Assembly (NCBI RefSeq): GCF_004804355.1 | Contig: NZ_SRWZ01000001.1 | Coordinates: 248,001 to 312,000, forward strand | Length of the DNA: 64,000 nt | Direction of reading: 5' to 3' | From: Cognatitamlana onchidii | Lineage (GTDB): Bacteria; Bacteroidota; Bacteroidia; Flavobacteriales; Flavobacteriaceae | In this document: positions 44,761-53,520 of the stretch, piece by piece | Layout of the letters: each line of letters opens with the position of its first letter | Position numbering within the stretch: position 1 is the first letter of the stretch | Translations under genes and position numbers: made by a program | The notes under the pieces: model-generated | What the model was told of the DNA's origin: nothing | The model's database searches: none | What the model saw: the letters and a program-made list of their open reading frames with translations, nothing else

Positions 44761-45423
44761 ATGAGTTCTAAATTAATAGCGCCTTCAATACTAGCAGCAG
44801 ATTTTGCAAACCTTCAACGCGACGTGGAAATGGTAAATAATAGTGATGCTGACTGGTTTCATATTGATATTATGGACGGCGTATTTGTACCAAATATCTC
44901 TTTTGGCATGCCAGTACTTCAGGCTATTGCTAAACACGCTCAAAAAACGATTGATGTGCATTTAATGATTGTGGATCCAGACCGATATATTAAAACATTT
45001 GCCAAATTGGGTAGTGATATCCTTACAGTGCATTACGAAGCTTGCACGCACCTCCACAGAACACTACAAGCTATAAAATCTGAAGGCATGAAAGCAGGGG
45101 TTGCTTTAAACCCGCATACTAATGTTAGTGTTTTAGAAGATACCATTAATGATATTGATCTGGTTTGTATTATGAGTGTTAACCCTGGATTTGGTGGACA
45201 AAGTTTTATTGAAAACACGTATAACAAAGTAAAACAACTCAAGGAGCTCATAGCCAGAAAAGGCGCATCTACAATAATTGAAATTGACGGAGGTGTTACC
45301 AATAAAAACGCAAAACAATTAGTTGATGTAGGCGCCGATGTTTTGGTTGCTGGAAGTTATGTATTTAAAAGCGCAACCCAAATAGAAACTATTAAAAACC
45401 TTAAGGCCATTGCCAATTCTTAA
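44761..45423 (+). CDS. rpe: Ribulose-phosphate 3-epimerase
   Basis: From the ATG at 44761 the protein is 220 residues, the usual Rpe length, starting SSKLIAPSILAADFANL. Metal and catalytic residues are visible: HIDIMDGVFVPNISFG, DVHLMIVDPDRYI, MSVNPGFGGQSFI and EIDGGVTNKNA. It interconverts ribulose-5-phosphate and xylulose-5-phosphate in the pentose phosphate pathway. The longer form from 44737 would begin inside the promoter, so I reject it. Its stop overlaps the convergent CBS gene by 4 bp. Confidence 0.95.
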   Translation: MSSKLIAPSILAADFANLQRDVEMVNNSDADWFHIDIMDGVFVPNISFGMPVLQAIAKHAQKTIDVHLMIVDPDRYIKTFAKLGSDILTVHYEACTHLHRTLQAIKSEGMKAGVALNPHTNVSVLEDTINDIDLVCIMSVNPGFGGQSFIENTYNKVKQLKELIARKGASTIIEIDGGVTNKNAKQLVDVGADVLVAGSYVFKSATQIETIKNLKAIANS

Positions 45424-45836
45424 AACGCCTTTAAATAATAGTTTAGTAAATCGGTAGTTGTTACAATACCTACTAAAACACCGCTATCAACCACTGGCAG
45501 CGAATTAAAACTATTTGATGCTAAAATATTAGTAGCTTCTCGTATACTCGCATCAATACTAATTGTAATGACATTTTTCTCCATAACCTGTTCTATTGAA
45601 AACATATTGAATACAACAGTTTCTACCGTGTCCGTATCGGCAGCCGTTTCTGGACAACTAATGCGCATTAAATCTGTATAACTCAGCATACCAACAACAG
45701 TTCCTTTAGCAACCACAGGCATATGCTTAATTTGGTGTCTTTTAAACAATACTTCTGCACGTTGGAGGTCATCTGATGTTGACAAGGCTATAATATTTTT
45801 TGTCATTATAGTAGACACTGGAATGCTTGTTGGCAT
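45420..45836 (-). CDS. Two-CBS-domain protein (paralog A)
   Basis: From the ATG at 45836 this is 138 residues; an upstream ATG at 45860 adds eight residues that have no counterpart in the paralog. It is two CBS domains and nothing else: VSTIMTKNIIALSTSDDLQRAEVLFKRHQIKHMPVV and IEQVMEKNVITISIDASIREATNILASNSFNSLPVV. CBS pairs bind adenosine nucleotides and usually regulate partner proteins. It is a neighbour and clear paralog of 45892-46311, likely in one transcript. Confidence 0.85.
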   Translation of the reverse strand: MPTSIPVSTIMTKNIIALSTSDDLQRAEVLFKRHQIKHMPVVAKGTVVGMLSYTDLMRISCPETAADTDTVETVVFNMFSIEQVMEKNVITISIDASIREATNILASNSFNSLPVVDSGVLVGIVTTTDLLNYYLKAF

Positions 45837-45891
45837 AGCTCCTAGTTTAAATTTCAACAATTAGATTTTATCTACATAAAAAAACGATGTA

Positions 45892-46311
45892 TTAAAACTG
45901 TTTTAGCAGATACTTAATTAGATCTGTTGTGGTTACTATACCTATTAAGGCATTGTTACTAATTACTGGTAACGCGTGAAACTCTTTAACCGCTAAAATT
46001 TCAGCTACTTCTTTAATTGAATTTGATGCCGAGACAGACACAATATTTTTATTCATTACCTGCTCAATAGTAAACATACTATACACCATAACATCAGACA
46101 TATCATCTGTAGCGTAGTCCACATCGGCAAAACTAAGTCGCAGCAAATCTGTGTAGCTTAACATACCAACAATAACCTTGTCTTCAACAACAGGGATATG
46201 TCTAATATGGTGTTGTTTAAATAAATGCTCGGCTTTTTCTAAATTATCTTCTTTATTTAATGTAATAACAGGACTTGTCATTATCATTGAAATTGGTGCT
46301 TTTCGTATCAT
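45892..46311 (-). CDS. Two-CBS-domain protein (paralog B)
   Basis: The 139-residue CBS-pair protein (ISMIMTSPVITLNKEDNLEKAEHLFKQHHIRHIPVV and IEQVMNKNIVSVSASNSIKEVAEILAVKEFHALPVI) aligns end to end with the protein at 45420-45836, so the pair arose by tandem duplication. It is a stand-alone nucleotide sensor of unknown partner. It lies 55 bp upstream of its paralog on the minus strand. Confidence 0.87.
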   Translation of the reverse strand: MIRKAPISMIMTSPVITLNKEDNLEKAEHLFKQHHIRHIPVVEDKVIVGMLSYTDLLRLSFADVDYATDDMSDVMVYSMFTIEQVMNKNIVSVSASNSIKEVAEILAVKEFHALPVISNNALIGIVTTTDLIKYLLKQF

Positions 46312-46392
46312 GACTTAATAAGTTTAATGTTTAGTTACCACTAAAGTTATTAAAATCTTGATTAAAAAATTATGACAAAAATCATAAGTCCC

Positions 46393-47268
46393 CTAATAGC
46401 CGGCAAAATTAAAATTAAGCATTTGCTTAGTTTTATTATACACATCTGGAAAATGAGATCTAAACTCGTGCGGTGTTTCAATGAAAGTCTCCATGATAAC
46501 CGCTAAAAATTCAAATTGATTCGTGAAGGCGTATTTTCTAAAATAGTCAGAATTAACTAATTTGTTCCGTAGATTGGGATTATCTGCCAAAAGCTTCGTT
46601 AATTCCTTAAAGGAATCGTTAAAAATAGTTGAACTAACGTCACGCTCCTTTATACTGTTAATATGAATAGCATGCGTTAATTCATGAATTCCAAGATTTA
46701 GGTTATCATTTTCTATATCAAGGCCGACAATAAAATCTTCCCAACTTAAAACCAAAGCATTTAATCTCGGATTAAATTCACCTTTATGCAACGTCTGGTT
46801 GGTTTTTGAATAGAATGCTTTTGGATAAACAACAATTTTAGAAATAATACCGATGTAAAAATCTCTAAAACCAAAAGTAAGCATAACAGCTGTTGCAGAA
46901 ATCATCACCTTAACTTCTTCGGTAATTTTAAAACCTTGCCTACCTATAAAATCTTTATCCTTAATGAAACACGCAACACGATGCTCAAAGTACCTTTTAT
47001 GTTTGTCATTTAATCTGTTATAAAACTTAAAATTTCTTCTTAAAACAGATTTTTGAGACTTAGTCAACTTTCTAGAAAACAAGTAGAGATGCGTATATAA
47101 GGGTTTCATGTTTTTAAGAACATAGGCCGTTTCTAACATTCTTATCAGGTAGTTAACTATGATTCCACCCATTATAACCAAGAACACAAGAAGAATTATG
47201 CCTCCTAAAGATGAATAACTAGATATGTATTGACTTAAAAGCATAAGATTAAGGCTACTTAAACTCAA
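46393..47268 (-). CDS. MtfA-like zinc-dependent peptidase (M90), membrane-anchored
   Basis: The 291-residue protein has one N-terminal TM helix (about 18-42), then a domain like MtfA: RNFKFYNRLNDKHKRYFEHRVACFI, the VMISATAVMLTFGF segment, WEDFIVGL and the zinc motif HELTHAIH (HExxH) with a downstream glutamate in the NQFEFLAVIMETFIETP region. MtfA in enterobacteria is a cytosolic aminopeptidase linked to the Mlc repressor; the TM anchor here implies a different setting. The start at 47268 is the only one giving the TM helix. Confidence 0.82.
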   Translation of the reverse strand: MSLSSLNLMLLSQYISSYSSLGGIILLVFLVIMGGIIVNYLIRMLETAYVLKNMKPLYTHLYLFSRKLTKSQKSVLRRNFKFYNRLNDKHKRYFEHRVACFIKDKDFIGRQGFKITEEVKVMISATAVMLTFGFRDFYIGIISKIVVYPKAFYSKTNQTLHKGEFNPRLNALVLSWEDFIVGLDIENDNLNLGIHELTHAIHINSIKERDVSSTIFNDSFKELTKLLADNPNLRNKLVNSDYFRKYAFTNQFEFLAVIMETFIETPHEFRSHFPDVYNKTKQMLNFNFAGY

Positions 47269-47352
47269 AGTAAAGGATTTTAATCTAAAATTAAACCTCT
47301 AGTTATCCCTAAGTACTTAATTTGTATAGAAAGATGTATTTCACCCATAAAT

Positions 47353-47383
47353 AAAAAAGACTGGCATATAAGCCAGTCTTTTT
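47353..47383 (-). terminator. Intrinsic terminator after tRNA-Arg
   Basis: Stem AAAAAGACTGGC / GCCAGTCTTTTT with loop ATATAA lies 7 nt beyond the 3' end of the tRNA on the minus strand. Confidence 0.85.
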
Positions 47384-47389
47384 ATTAAG

Positions 47390-47463
47390 TGACCGCGGAG
47401 GGATTCGAACCCCCAACCCTCAGAGCCGAAATCTGATATTCTATCCAGTTGAACTACGCAGCC
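47390..47463 (-). tRNA. tRNA-Arg (anticodon TCG)
   Basis: The 74-nt minus-strand cloverleaf begins GGCTGCG and its acceptor pairs with CGCGGTC (two G-T pairs), with discriminator A. The anticodon stem TCAGA / TCTGA encloses loop TTTCGGC, giving anticodon TCG at 47427-47429 (reads CGA). The T arm contains GGTTCGAATCC. The CCA end is not encoded. It sits between the peptidase gene and the yqeY-like gene, with its own terminator. Confidence 0.93.
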
Positions 47464-47497
47464 ATTTATTCCTAAAAAAATCAGGAATTTTATTTGT

Positions 47498-47947
47498 TTA
47501 AGAGAGTTTTGCTTTCACAATAGCCGAAATAGTTTTACCATCCGCTTGCCCAGCAAGTTCCTTACTTACAATACCCATAACTTTACCCATGTCTTTCATA
47601 CCTTGAGCTCCAACTTGATCGATAGTCGCTACAACCACTTTTTCAATTTCCTCTTCAGATAGCGCTTCTGGCAAAAACTGAGAAATAATATCTGCCTCAG
47701 CTATTTCTGGCGCTGCCAAGTCTTCTCGTCCTTGCTCTAAATAAACAGCAGCACTATCTCTTCTCTGTTTAACTTGCTTTTGAAGTAACTTTAACTCTTG
47801 CTCCTCTGTTAACTCTTCTTTGGCTCCACTTTCTGTTTGGGCTAAAAGAATAGCAGACTTTACTGCACGTAACGCTGTAAGAGCAGTTTGATCTTTAGCT
47901 TTCATAGCCTCTTTCAAAGCTGTCATCACCTCTTTTTGTAAACTCAT
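47498..47947 (-). CDS. GatB/YqeY domain protein
   Basis: The 149-residue protein matches YqeY: SLQKEVMTALKEAMKAKDQTALTALRAVKSAIL, then KQVKQRRDSAAVYLEQGREDLAAPEIAEADIISQFLPEAL and a C-terminal GKVMGIVSKELAGQADGKTISAIVKAKL. The family shares the tail domain of the GatB amidotransferase subunit that contacts tRNA. In many flavobacteria I recall it directly after ftsZ, as here. The cellular role is still unclear. Confidence 0.9.
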   Translation of the reverse strand: MSLQKEVMTALKEAMKAKDQTALTALRAVKSAILLAQTESGAKEELTEEQELKLLQKQVKQRRDSAAVYLEQGREDLAAPEIAEADIISQFLPEALSEEEIEKVVVATIDQVGAQGMKDMGKVMGIVSKELAGQADGKTISAIVKAKLS

Positions 47948-48025
47948 CTTCTCGTTATTTAGAATGCGAAGATAAAAATAAAAAGCCTTTAATCCCTACG
48001 TGATAACCTGAAATTAGAAGCAAAT

Positions 48026-48060
48026 AAAAACCCGAAAAGTTGAGGGATACTTTTCGGGTT
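48026..48060 (-). terminator. Intrinsic terminator after ftsZ (end of dcw cluster)
   Basis: On the minus strand, AACCCGAAAAGT / ACTTTTCGGGTT (12 bp, loop ATCCCTCA) is followed by TTTATT. It lies about 34 nt beyond the ftsZ stop. Confidence 0.9.
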
Positions 48061-48093
48061 CGTACATAGCATAGTAAGCCAAGGGCAGCGCTA

Positions 48094-50082
48094 TTAATCT
48101 ACATTATCATGTAAAAAAGAATTATTACTTCTTAGTTGAATATCGTCATTATCATCTAGCCCAATGCTTGTTCTAGACAAATCTGTTTCACTAGAGTGCC
48201 TTGTCTCATTCAAATCAACACCTTGACGTTTGTAAGCTGGCACTTTTTCAATATCATCTATTTTAGCACTATTAAATTTATAATTGAAATCCTTCATTTT
48301 ACGTCTACGTTCTTCAGCTCGCTCTTTTAAAAGCTCTGAAATAGGCGTGTTCATAGGACCAATTTCTTGAACTTCTTCTTCCTCGGCAACCTCACTCTTA
48401 AGCGTTTTTCTTTCGAAAACAATATCGTGTTCTTCCTCTAAAACGTCTTGTGCCTTTTGCTTTTTATTCATTGATGATTCAGCCTCAGCATAATCATCAA
48501 GCGCATATCGTACATCTCCTTCTTCATTTGTTTCTGTTACAGTAATTAATTCAACATAATCGTTTACCGCGATATCCTTAACATTGTTGTCTGTTAAATC
48601 ATCATTAAGATTATAAGAAACCACATCTTCCTTATTCTCCTCAACTTCTTCTTCTTTGGGCGATAGAGGCATATCAAACGTTAATGTGATTTGTTGCTCT
48701 TCCTCTATATAATCAGATATAACTTCTACATCTGAAATATCTTCTAAATCATTAGACATTCTGGTAACTGGCTTAATAATAAAGTCTTCCTCATCCTCAA
48801 TAGTATTGGAAACTTCATTATACACCACATCTATATCCTTAATGAGGTCTGAAGTTGGAATTAAATCAATATTGTGTTTGGGTTTCTCTGTTTTTTGAAT
48901 TACCGCAGGTCGTTCCACTTCCTGTTCTTCCATTTCCAAATCGAGCGTATGTCGCACAACAGGATCTTCTTTCTTTTCTTCTAACTCAATAGTGGGAGCT
49001 ATTATTACAGGTTCTTTTTCTTGAGGTTCAAGTTCTTGCTCCTCATTCAATGAATGCACAACTTTTTTGGTTTCTGTATTTGAAATCTCATCTTGTTGCT
49101 CCAAATTAAAGCCAGTTGCAATAATAGTAACGGCAATAGATTCCTCCAAAGCTTCATCTTCACCAACCCCCATAATAATGTTAGCGCCATGACCAGCTTC
49201 ACTTTGAATGTGATCATTAATTTCACCGATTTCGTCAATTGTAATTTCCTGTGAGCCCGAAACAATTAGCAGCAATACGTTTTTAGCTCCGGTGATTTTA
49301 TTATCATTTAATAACGGCGAATCTAGAGCTTTTCTAATAGCATCTTGAGCACGGTTTTGTCCTGATGCTAAAGCCGATCCCATTATAGCGGTTCCACTAT
49401 TACTTAATACCGTTTTAGCATCTCTTAAATCAATATTCTGTGTGTAGTGATGTGTAATAACTTCGGCTATACCTCGAGCAGCGGTAGATAGAACTTCATC
49501 GGCTTTGGAAAACCCAGCTTTAAAACCAAGATTTCCATAAACTTCTCGAAGCTTATTATTATTAATAACAATTAATGAGTCAACAACACTTCTTAATTTT
49601 TCTATTCCTTTTTGAGATTGCTCAATACGCATTCTTCCTTCAAACTGAAAGGGCATAGTAACAATTCCAACCGTTAAGATGTCTAAATCTTTAGCCATTT
49701 TAGCAATAATAGGAGCTGCTCCAGTTCCTGTGCCTCCTCCCATTCCAGCTGTTATAAAAACCATTTTAGTGTTGGTATCTAGCATTTGAGAGATATCATC
49801 AAAACTCTCGACCGCAGATTGCTCTCCTATATCTGGATTTGCTCCTGCCCCTAACCCCTCGGTTAAGTTAACGCCTAGCTGGATTTTATTAGGTACACCG
49901 CTGTTCTGCAATGCTTGTGCGTCTGTATTACAGATGTAAAAATCTACACCCTTAATACCTTGTTGGAACATGTGGTTAATAGCGTTACTGCCACCGCCTC
50001 CAACACCAATAACTTTAATGACATTTGATTGATTCTTGGGTAAATCAAATGAAATACTGTCGAATTCTTTTTTGCTGCTCAT
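48094..50082 (-). CDS. ftsZ: Cell division GTPase FtsZ with long acidic tail
   Basis: The 662-residue FtsZ has a normal GTPase core (about 15-325): GVGGGGSNAINHM (26-38), NTDAQAL (52-58) and GGGTGTG (115-121). It polymerises into the Z ring. After the core comes a linker of nearly 300 residues rich in Glu/Asp/Lys. The FtsA/membrane-tether-binding peptide appears as IEKVPAYKRQGVDL at about 611-624, followed by a further tail of roughly 40 residues instead of ending the protein. It is the last gene of the dcw cluster, 56 bp after ftsA. Confidence 0.96.
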   Translation of the reverse strand: MSSKKEFDSISFDLPKNQSNVIKVIGVGGGGSNAINHMFQQGIKGVDFYICNTDAQALQNSGVPNKIQLGVNLTEGLGAGANPDIGEQSAVESFDDISQMLDTNTKMVFITAGMGGGTGTGAAPIIAKMAKDLDILTVGIVTMPFQFEGRMRIEQSQKGIEKLRSVVDSLIVINNNKLREVYGNLGFKAGFSKADEVLSTAARGIAEVITHHYTQNIDLRDAKTVLSNSGTAIMGSALASGQNRAQDAIRKALDSPLLNDNKITGAKNVLLLIVSGSQEITIDEIGEINDHIQSEAGHGANIIMGVGEDEALEESIAVTIIATGFNLEQQDEISNTETKKVVHSLNEEQELEPQEKEPVIIAPTIELEEKKEDPVVRHTLDLEMEEQEVERPAVIQKTEKPKHNIDLIPTSDLIKDIDVVYNEVSNTIEDEEDFIIKPVTRMSNDLEDISDVEVISDYIEEEQQITLTFDMPLSPKEEEVEENKEDVVSYNLNDDLTDNNVKDIAVNDYVELITVTETNEEGDVRYALDDYAEAESSMNKKQKAQDVLEEEHDIVFERKTLKSEVAEEEEVQEIGPMNTPISELLKERAEERRRKMKDFNYKFNSAKIDDIEKVPAYKRQGVDLNETRHSSETDLSRTSIGLDDNDDIQLRSNNSFLHDNVD

Positions 50083-50138
50083 AAATTCAGTTTTACTGGG
50101 GTTTGTTTGTACTTTATTTTTTAATTCAATGGTTTTAA

Positions 50139-51455
50139 TTATTCCGCGTTATCTAAAAAATCTTTAACGCGCTCTGTTAACTTATCAAGAAACGAGCGTC
50201 TTTCCTTAATAGGTTCTTCTTTTACCTCCTCCTCATTTGTTGCCTCAAAATGACCTGCCTGCTGCTCCTCTATCTGCTGTTCAGCTTTTTTTCGATCCTG
50301 CCTTTTTAATCCATCTAACACCAATCCTACAGCTGTTGCGAATAGAGGGCTTGTGATATCGTCATCACTATCGCCAGCCAAATGTTCATTAGGATACCCT
50401 ATTCTGGTATCCATTCCTGTTATATATTCTACTAGTTGTTTTAAATGTTTTAACTGACTACCACCACCTGTTAAAACAATACCTGCTATTAACTTCTTTT
50501 TTTGTTCTTCATGGCCGTAATTCTTAATCTCAACATATACTTGCTCAATAATTTCTACAACCCTAGCATGTATAATTTTTGAGAGATTCTTAAGTGTAAT
50601 CTCTTTAGGTTCTCTGCCCCTAAGACCTGGAATGGATACGATTTCGTTATCCTTGTTTTCACCTGGCCATGCAGAACCAAACCTTATTTTTAGTAATTCT
50701 GCTTGTTTCTCAATAATAGAACAACCTTCTTTAATATCTTCGGTAATTACATTGCCTCCAAATGGTATAACCGCAGTATGACGTATAATGCCATCTCTAA
50801 AAATTGCTAGATCTGTTGTCCCGCCACCAATATCAATAAGCGCAACTCCAGCTTCCTTTTCTTCTTGGCTAAGCACTGCATTAGCAGACGCCAATGGTTC
50901 TAAAGTAATACCTTCTAAATTAAGTCCAGAACTTTGAACACATCTACCTATATTTCGTATAGAAGACACTTGCCCCACAACCACATGAAAATTAGCTTCT
51001 AACCTACCTCCATACATGCCTATAGGCTCCTTAATTTCGGCTTGTCCATCTACTTTATATTCCTGAGGTAAAACATGAATAATCTCCTCTCCTGGAAGCA
51101 TAACCAACTTATGCACCTGATTGATTAAACGGTCAATATCATTATCGTCGATAACTGTTTCAGAATTTGACCTAGTTATATAATCACTATGTTGCAAACT
51201 CCTTATGTGTTGCCCAGCAATTCCAACAGTTACATCGTCTATCTTTATATCTGATGCCACTTCGGCTTCTTGAATAGCTTGCTGAATAGATTGAATGGTT
51301 TGTGTAATATTATTAACCACACCACGATGCACCCCAAGGCTTTTGGATTTACCAATACCTAAAATTTCAACCTTGCCGTAATCATTTTTACGACCAATCA
51401 TTGCTACAATTTTCGTGGTTCCTATGTCTAATCCTACTGCTAAATTATGCTCCAT
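50139..51455 (-). CDS. ftsA: Cell division protein FtsA
   Basis: The 438-residue actin-like ATPase has phosphate 1 LAVGLDIGTTKIVAMIG (5-21), an SHS2 domain in the early third, phosphate 2 VALIDIGGGTTDLAIF and the GIVLTGGGSQL adenosine motif. A charged linker precedes a C-terminal amphipathic helix RSFLDKLTERVKDFLDNA that anchors FtsA to the membrane. It tethers FtsZ filaments and recruits the divisome. It sits 3 bp after ftsQ. Confidence 0.95.
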   Translation of the reverse strand: MEHNLAVGLDIGTTKIVAMIGRKNDYGKVEILGIGKSKSLGVHRGVVNNITQTIQSIQQAIQEAEVASDIKIDDVTVGIAGQHIRSLQHSDYITRSNSETVIDDNDIDRLINQVHKLVMLPGEEIIHVLPQEYKVDGQAEIKEPIGMYGGRLEANFHVVVGQVSSIRNIGRCVQSSGLNLEGITLEPLASANAVLSQEEKEAGVALIDIGGGTTDLAIFRDGIIRHTAVIPFGGNVITEDIKEGCSIIEKQAELLKIRFGSAWPGENKDNEIVSIPGLRGREPKEITLKNLSKIIHARVVEIIEQVYVEIKNYGHEEQKKKLIAGIVLTGGGSQLKHLKQLVEYITGMDTRIGYPNEHLAGDSDDDITSPLFATAVGLVLDGLKRQDRKKAEQQIEEQQAGHFEATNEEEVKEEPIKERRSFLDKLTERVKDFLDNAE

Positions 51456-51458
51456 AGC

Positions 51459-52178
51459 CTAAATTTTGGTACATATAACTTGGTTTTCAAACTGTAAATT
51501 TACTTTACTGTAATTATCGAGTGTCTTATCTTTTAAATTCTTTTTATAGAATGCTTTTAGATTGTTTATTTTTTTATCCAAATAGGTCTCATCTCCCAAC
51601 TGTACTAGAAAAGAACACTTCCTGAGCCTTAAGGCAATCTTGTTATTCATGTCCTGATGGATTTCAATAACCTGCTTTCTTAAAAACTCATCATATTTAA
51701 CCTTTCGTGCAACTTTATAAACGTTCCTCAAGTTGTTTTTTTCAACATAACCAGTAACTAAAGGTACTCTAGCAGAATAATTTTTAGACAATGGCATGAA
51801 CATACCTTCATCATCAATATAATAAGATGCATTTGTACTAACTCTTGCAATTGGTGTTTTTTGTTCGATTTCGGCCTTAAGCGCACCATTTACAGCAACA
51901 TACACCTCTGCAGTTTTTATCATTGGATTAGATTTGAGGGCTTTTTCTAATTCATTCAAATCTAAAGTTTCTTTAGGCACGTTTTTAAGACCTCCCCAAT
52001 TTTGTATTAACAATTTACTAACAGTTTCGTTAGATATAAACAGATTATTTTCTCCAACAAACACCACTTCAGGACTTGAAATAAACCTATCTTCATTACG
52101 AGCTTTAGAAAACCCAAACAGAAAGACAACCAAGCCCAACAAAACAATCATTTTTATAAAAGTCCAATTAATTCGCAA
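51459..52178 (-). CDS. ftsQ: Cell division protein FtsQ
   Basis: The 239-residue bitopic protein has a short cytoplasmic N-terminus, one TM helix (FIKMIVLLGLVVFLFGF, about 7-23) and a periplasmic POTRA-like part (SNETVSKLLIQNWGGLKNVPKETLDLNELEKAL) followed by a beta domain. The sequence is weakly conserved, as usual for FtsQ, so the call leans on topology and on its place between murC and ftsA. It overlaps the murC 3' end by 11 bp. Confidence 0.87.
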   Translation of the reverse strand: MRINWTFIKMIVLLGLVVFLFGFSKARNEDRFISSPEVVFVGENNLFISNETVSKLLIQNWGGLKNVPKETLDLNELEKALKSNPMIKTAEVYVAVNGALKAEIEQKTPIARVSTNASYYIDDEGMFMPLSKNYSARVPLVTGYVEKNNLRNVYKVARKVKYDEFLRKQVIEIHQDMNNKIALRLRKCSFLVQLGDETYLDKKINNLKAFYKKNLKDKTLDNYSKVNLQFENQVICTKI

Positions 52179-53520
52179 TACTTAATCCTTTTTTAATTTG
52201 TTCAACTTCTTCCCCTATATCTCCAGCACCAATAGTAAGAATAATGTTGCTGTCACTTTTTCGAATTTCATTTAATAGATTTGATTTACTTACTAGTTTT
52301 TTATCCGAATTTTTAATTTTACTTAATAACCAACTAGAGGTAACACCTTCTATGGGCCGTTCCCGTGCGGGATAAATATCAAGTAAAAACACTTCATCAA
52401 ACTGAGATAAACTTTTTGCAAATCCATCAATAAAATCTCGTGTTCTACTAAACAGGTGCGGCTGAAAAACGGCCAGTACAGTTTTGTTAGGATACATCTC
52501 CCTAATGGCCTGATGTACGGCATTAATCTCTTCTGGATGATGCGCGTAGTCATCAATAAAAACAAGGCCATCGGTCTTTATTTGGTAGCTAAATCGTCTT
52601 TTAACACCCTTATAAGATGCTAAAGCTTTGGCGAGCTGCCGGTGAGGGCAACCATATTCAACAGCCATCGCCAAGGCTATTAATGCATTCGACAAATTAT
52701 GTCTACCAGGTAGGTTAAATTGTAATTTTTCAAGCACTGCGTTCGGTGTTTTTACATCAAACACATAAGCTCCCTTTTCTATTTTTATATTTTGAACTGT
52801 ATAATCTGAATCGTCTTCAATTCCGTAGGTTATGCCCTTTAATGGTAATCCATTTTTAACAAAAAGCTTGCCTCCTGGCTTTATACGTTTTGAAAAAGCT
52901 TCGAACGATTTTATTAGCTCCGAAGAATCGCCATAAATATCTAAATGATCTGCATCCATAGAGGTTATACAAGCTAAGTTTGGAGATAAGGTTAAAAACG
53001 ATCTATCAAACTCATCCGCCTCCACTACAGATACTTCCGTTCCGTTTAGAATTAAATTAGAGTTGTAATTTTCACTAATTCCCCCTAAAAATGCTGTAAC
53101 CGCAACATCGCACTCATTTAACAAATGCCCTAAAATACTCGTTGTGGTGGTTTTACCATGAGTTCCAGCCACCCCCAAACAGAACGTATTTTCGGTTATA
53201 AGACCTAAAATTTGTGAACGTTTTAGAACCTTAAAACCATTATCTTGAAAATAACGCAACTCGGCATGATGCTTTGGTATTGCAGGCGTATAAACCACCA
53301 AAGTTTTTTCTTTGCTGAGAAATGACTCTTTAATATTTTCAATGTTATCATTAAAGTGAATGCCTATTCCCAAATCTTCTAAAGCTTGAGTGATTTCTGT
53401 AGCGGTTTTATCATATCCAGCTACTTCCATATTCTTAGCCTTAAAATACCTAGCCAACGCACTCATGCCTATACCACCAATACCTATAAAAAAAACGTTA
53501 TGTATCTCTTTTAAATTCAT
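52168..53520 (-). CDS. murC: UDP-N-acetylmuramate-L-alanine ligase MurC
   Basis: The 450-residue Mur ligase has an N-terminal Rossmann domain (FFIGIGGIGMSALARYF), the ATP loop GVAGTHGKTTTTSIL (near 115-129), the SVVEADEFDRSFL segment and DDYAHHPEEI in the C-terminal domain, a pattern specific for MurC. It adds L-alanine to UDP-MurNAc in the cytoplasm. Its start abuts the murG stop. Confidence 0.96.
   Translation of the reverse strand: MNLKEIHNVFFIGIGGIGMSALARYFKAKNMEVAGYDKTATEITQALEDLGIGIHFNDNIENIKESFLSKEKTLVVYTPAIPKHHAELRYFQDNGFKVLKRSQILGLITENTFCLGVAGTHGKTTTTSILGHLLNECDVAVTAFLGGISENYNSNLILNGTEVSVVEADEFDRSFLTLSPNLACITSMDADHLDIYGDSSELIKSFEAFSKRIKPGGKLFVKNGLPLKGITYGIEDDSDYTVQNIKIEKGAYVFDVKTPNAVLEKLQFNLPGRHNLSNALIALAMAVEYGCPHRQLAKALASYKGVKRRFSYQIKTDGLVFIDDYAHHPEEINAVHQAIREMYPNKTVLAVFQPHLFSRTRDFIDGFAKSLSQFDEVFLLDIYPARERPIEGVTSSWLLSKIKNSDKKLVSKSNLLNEIRKSDSNIILTIGAGDIGEEVEQIKKGLSIAN

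Noticed and set aside
47390-47463. tRNA-Arg as an attachment site for an integrated element
   Set aside because: No integrase lies nearby and no repeated tRNA 3' end was noticed; flanking genes are ordinary.
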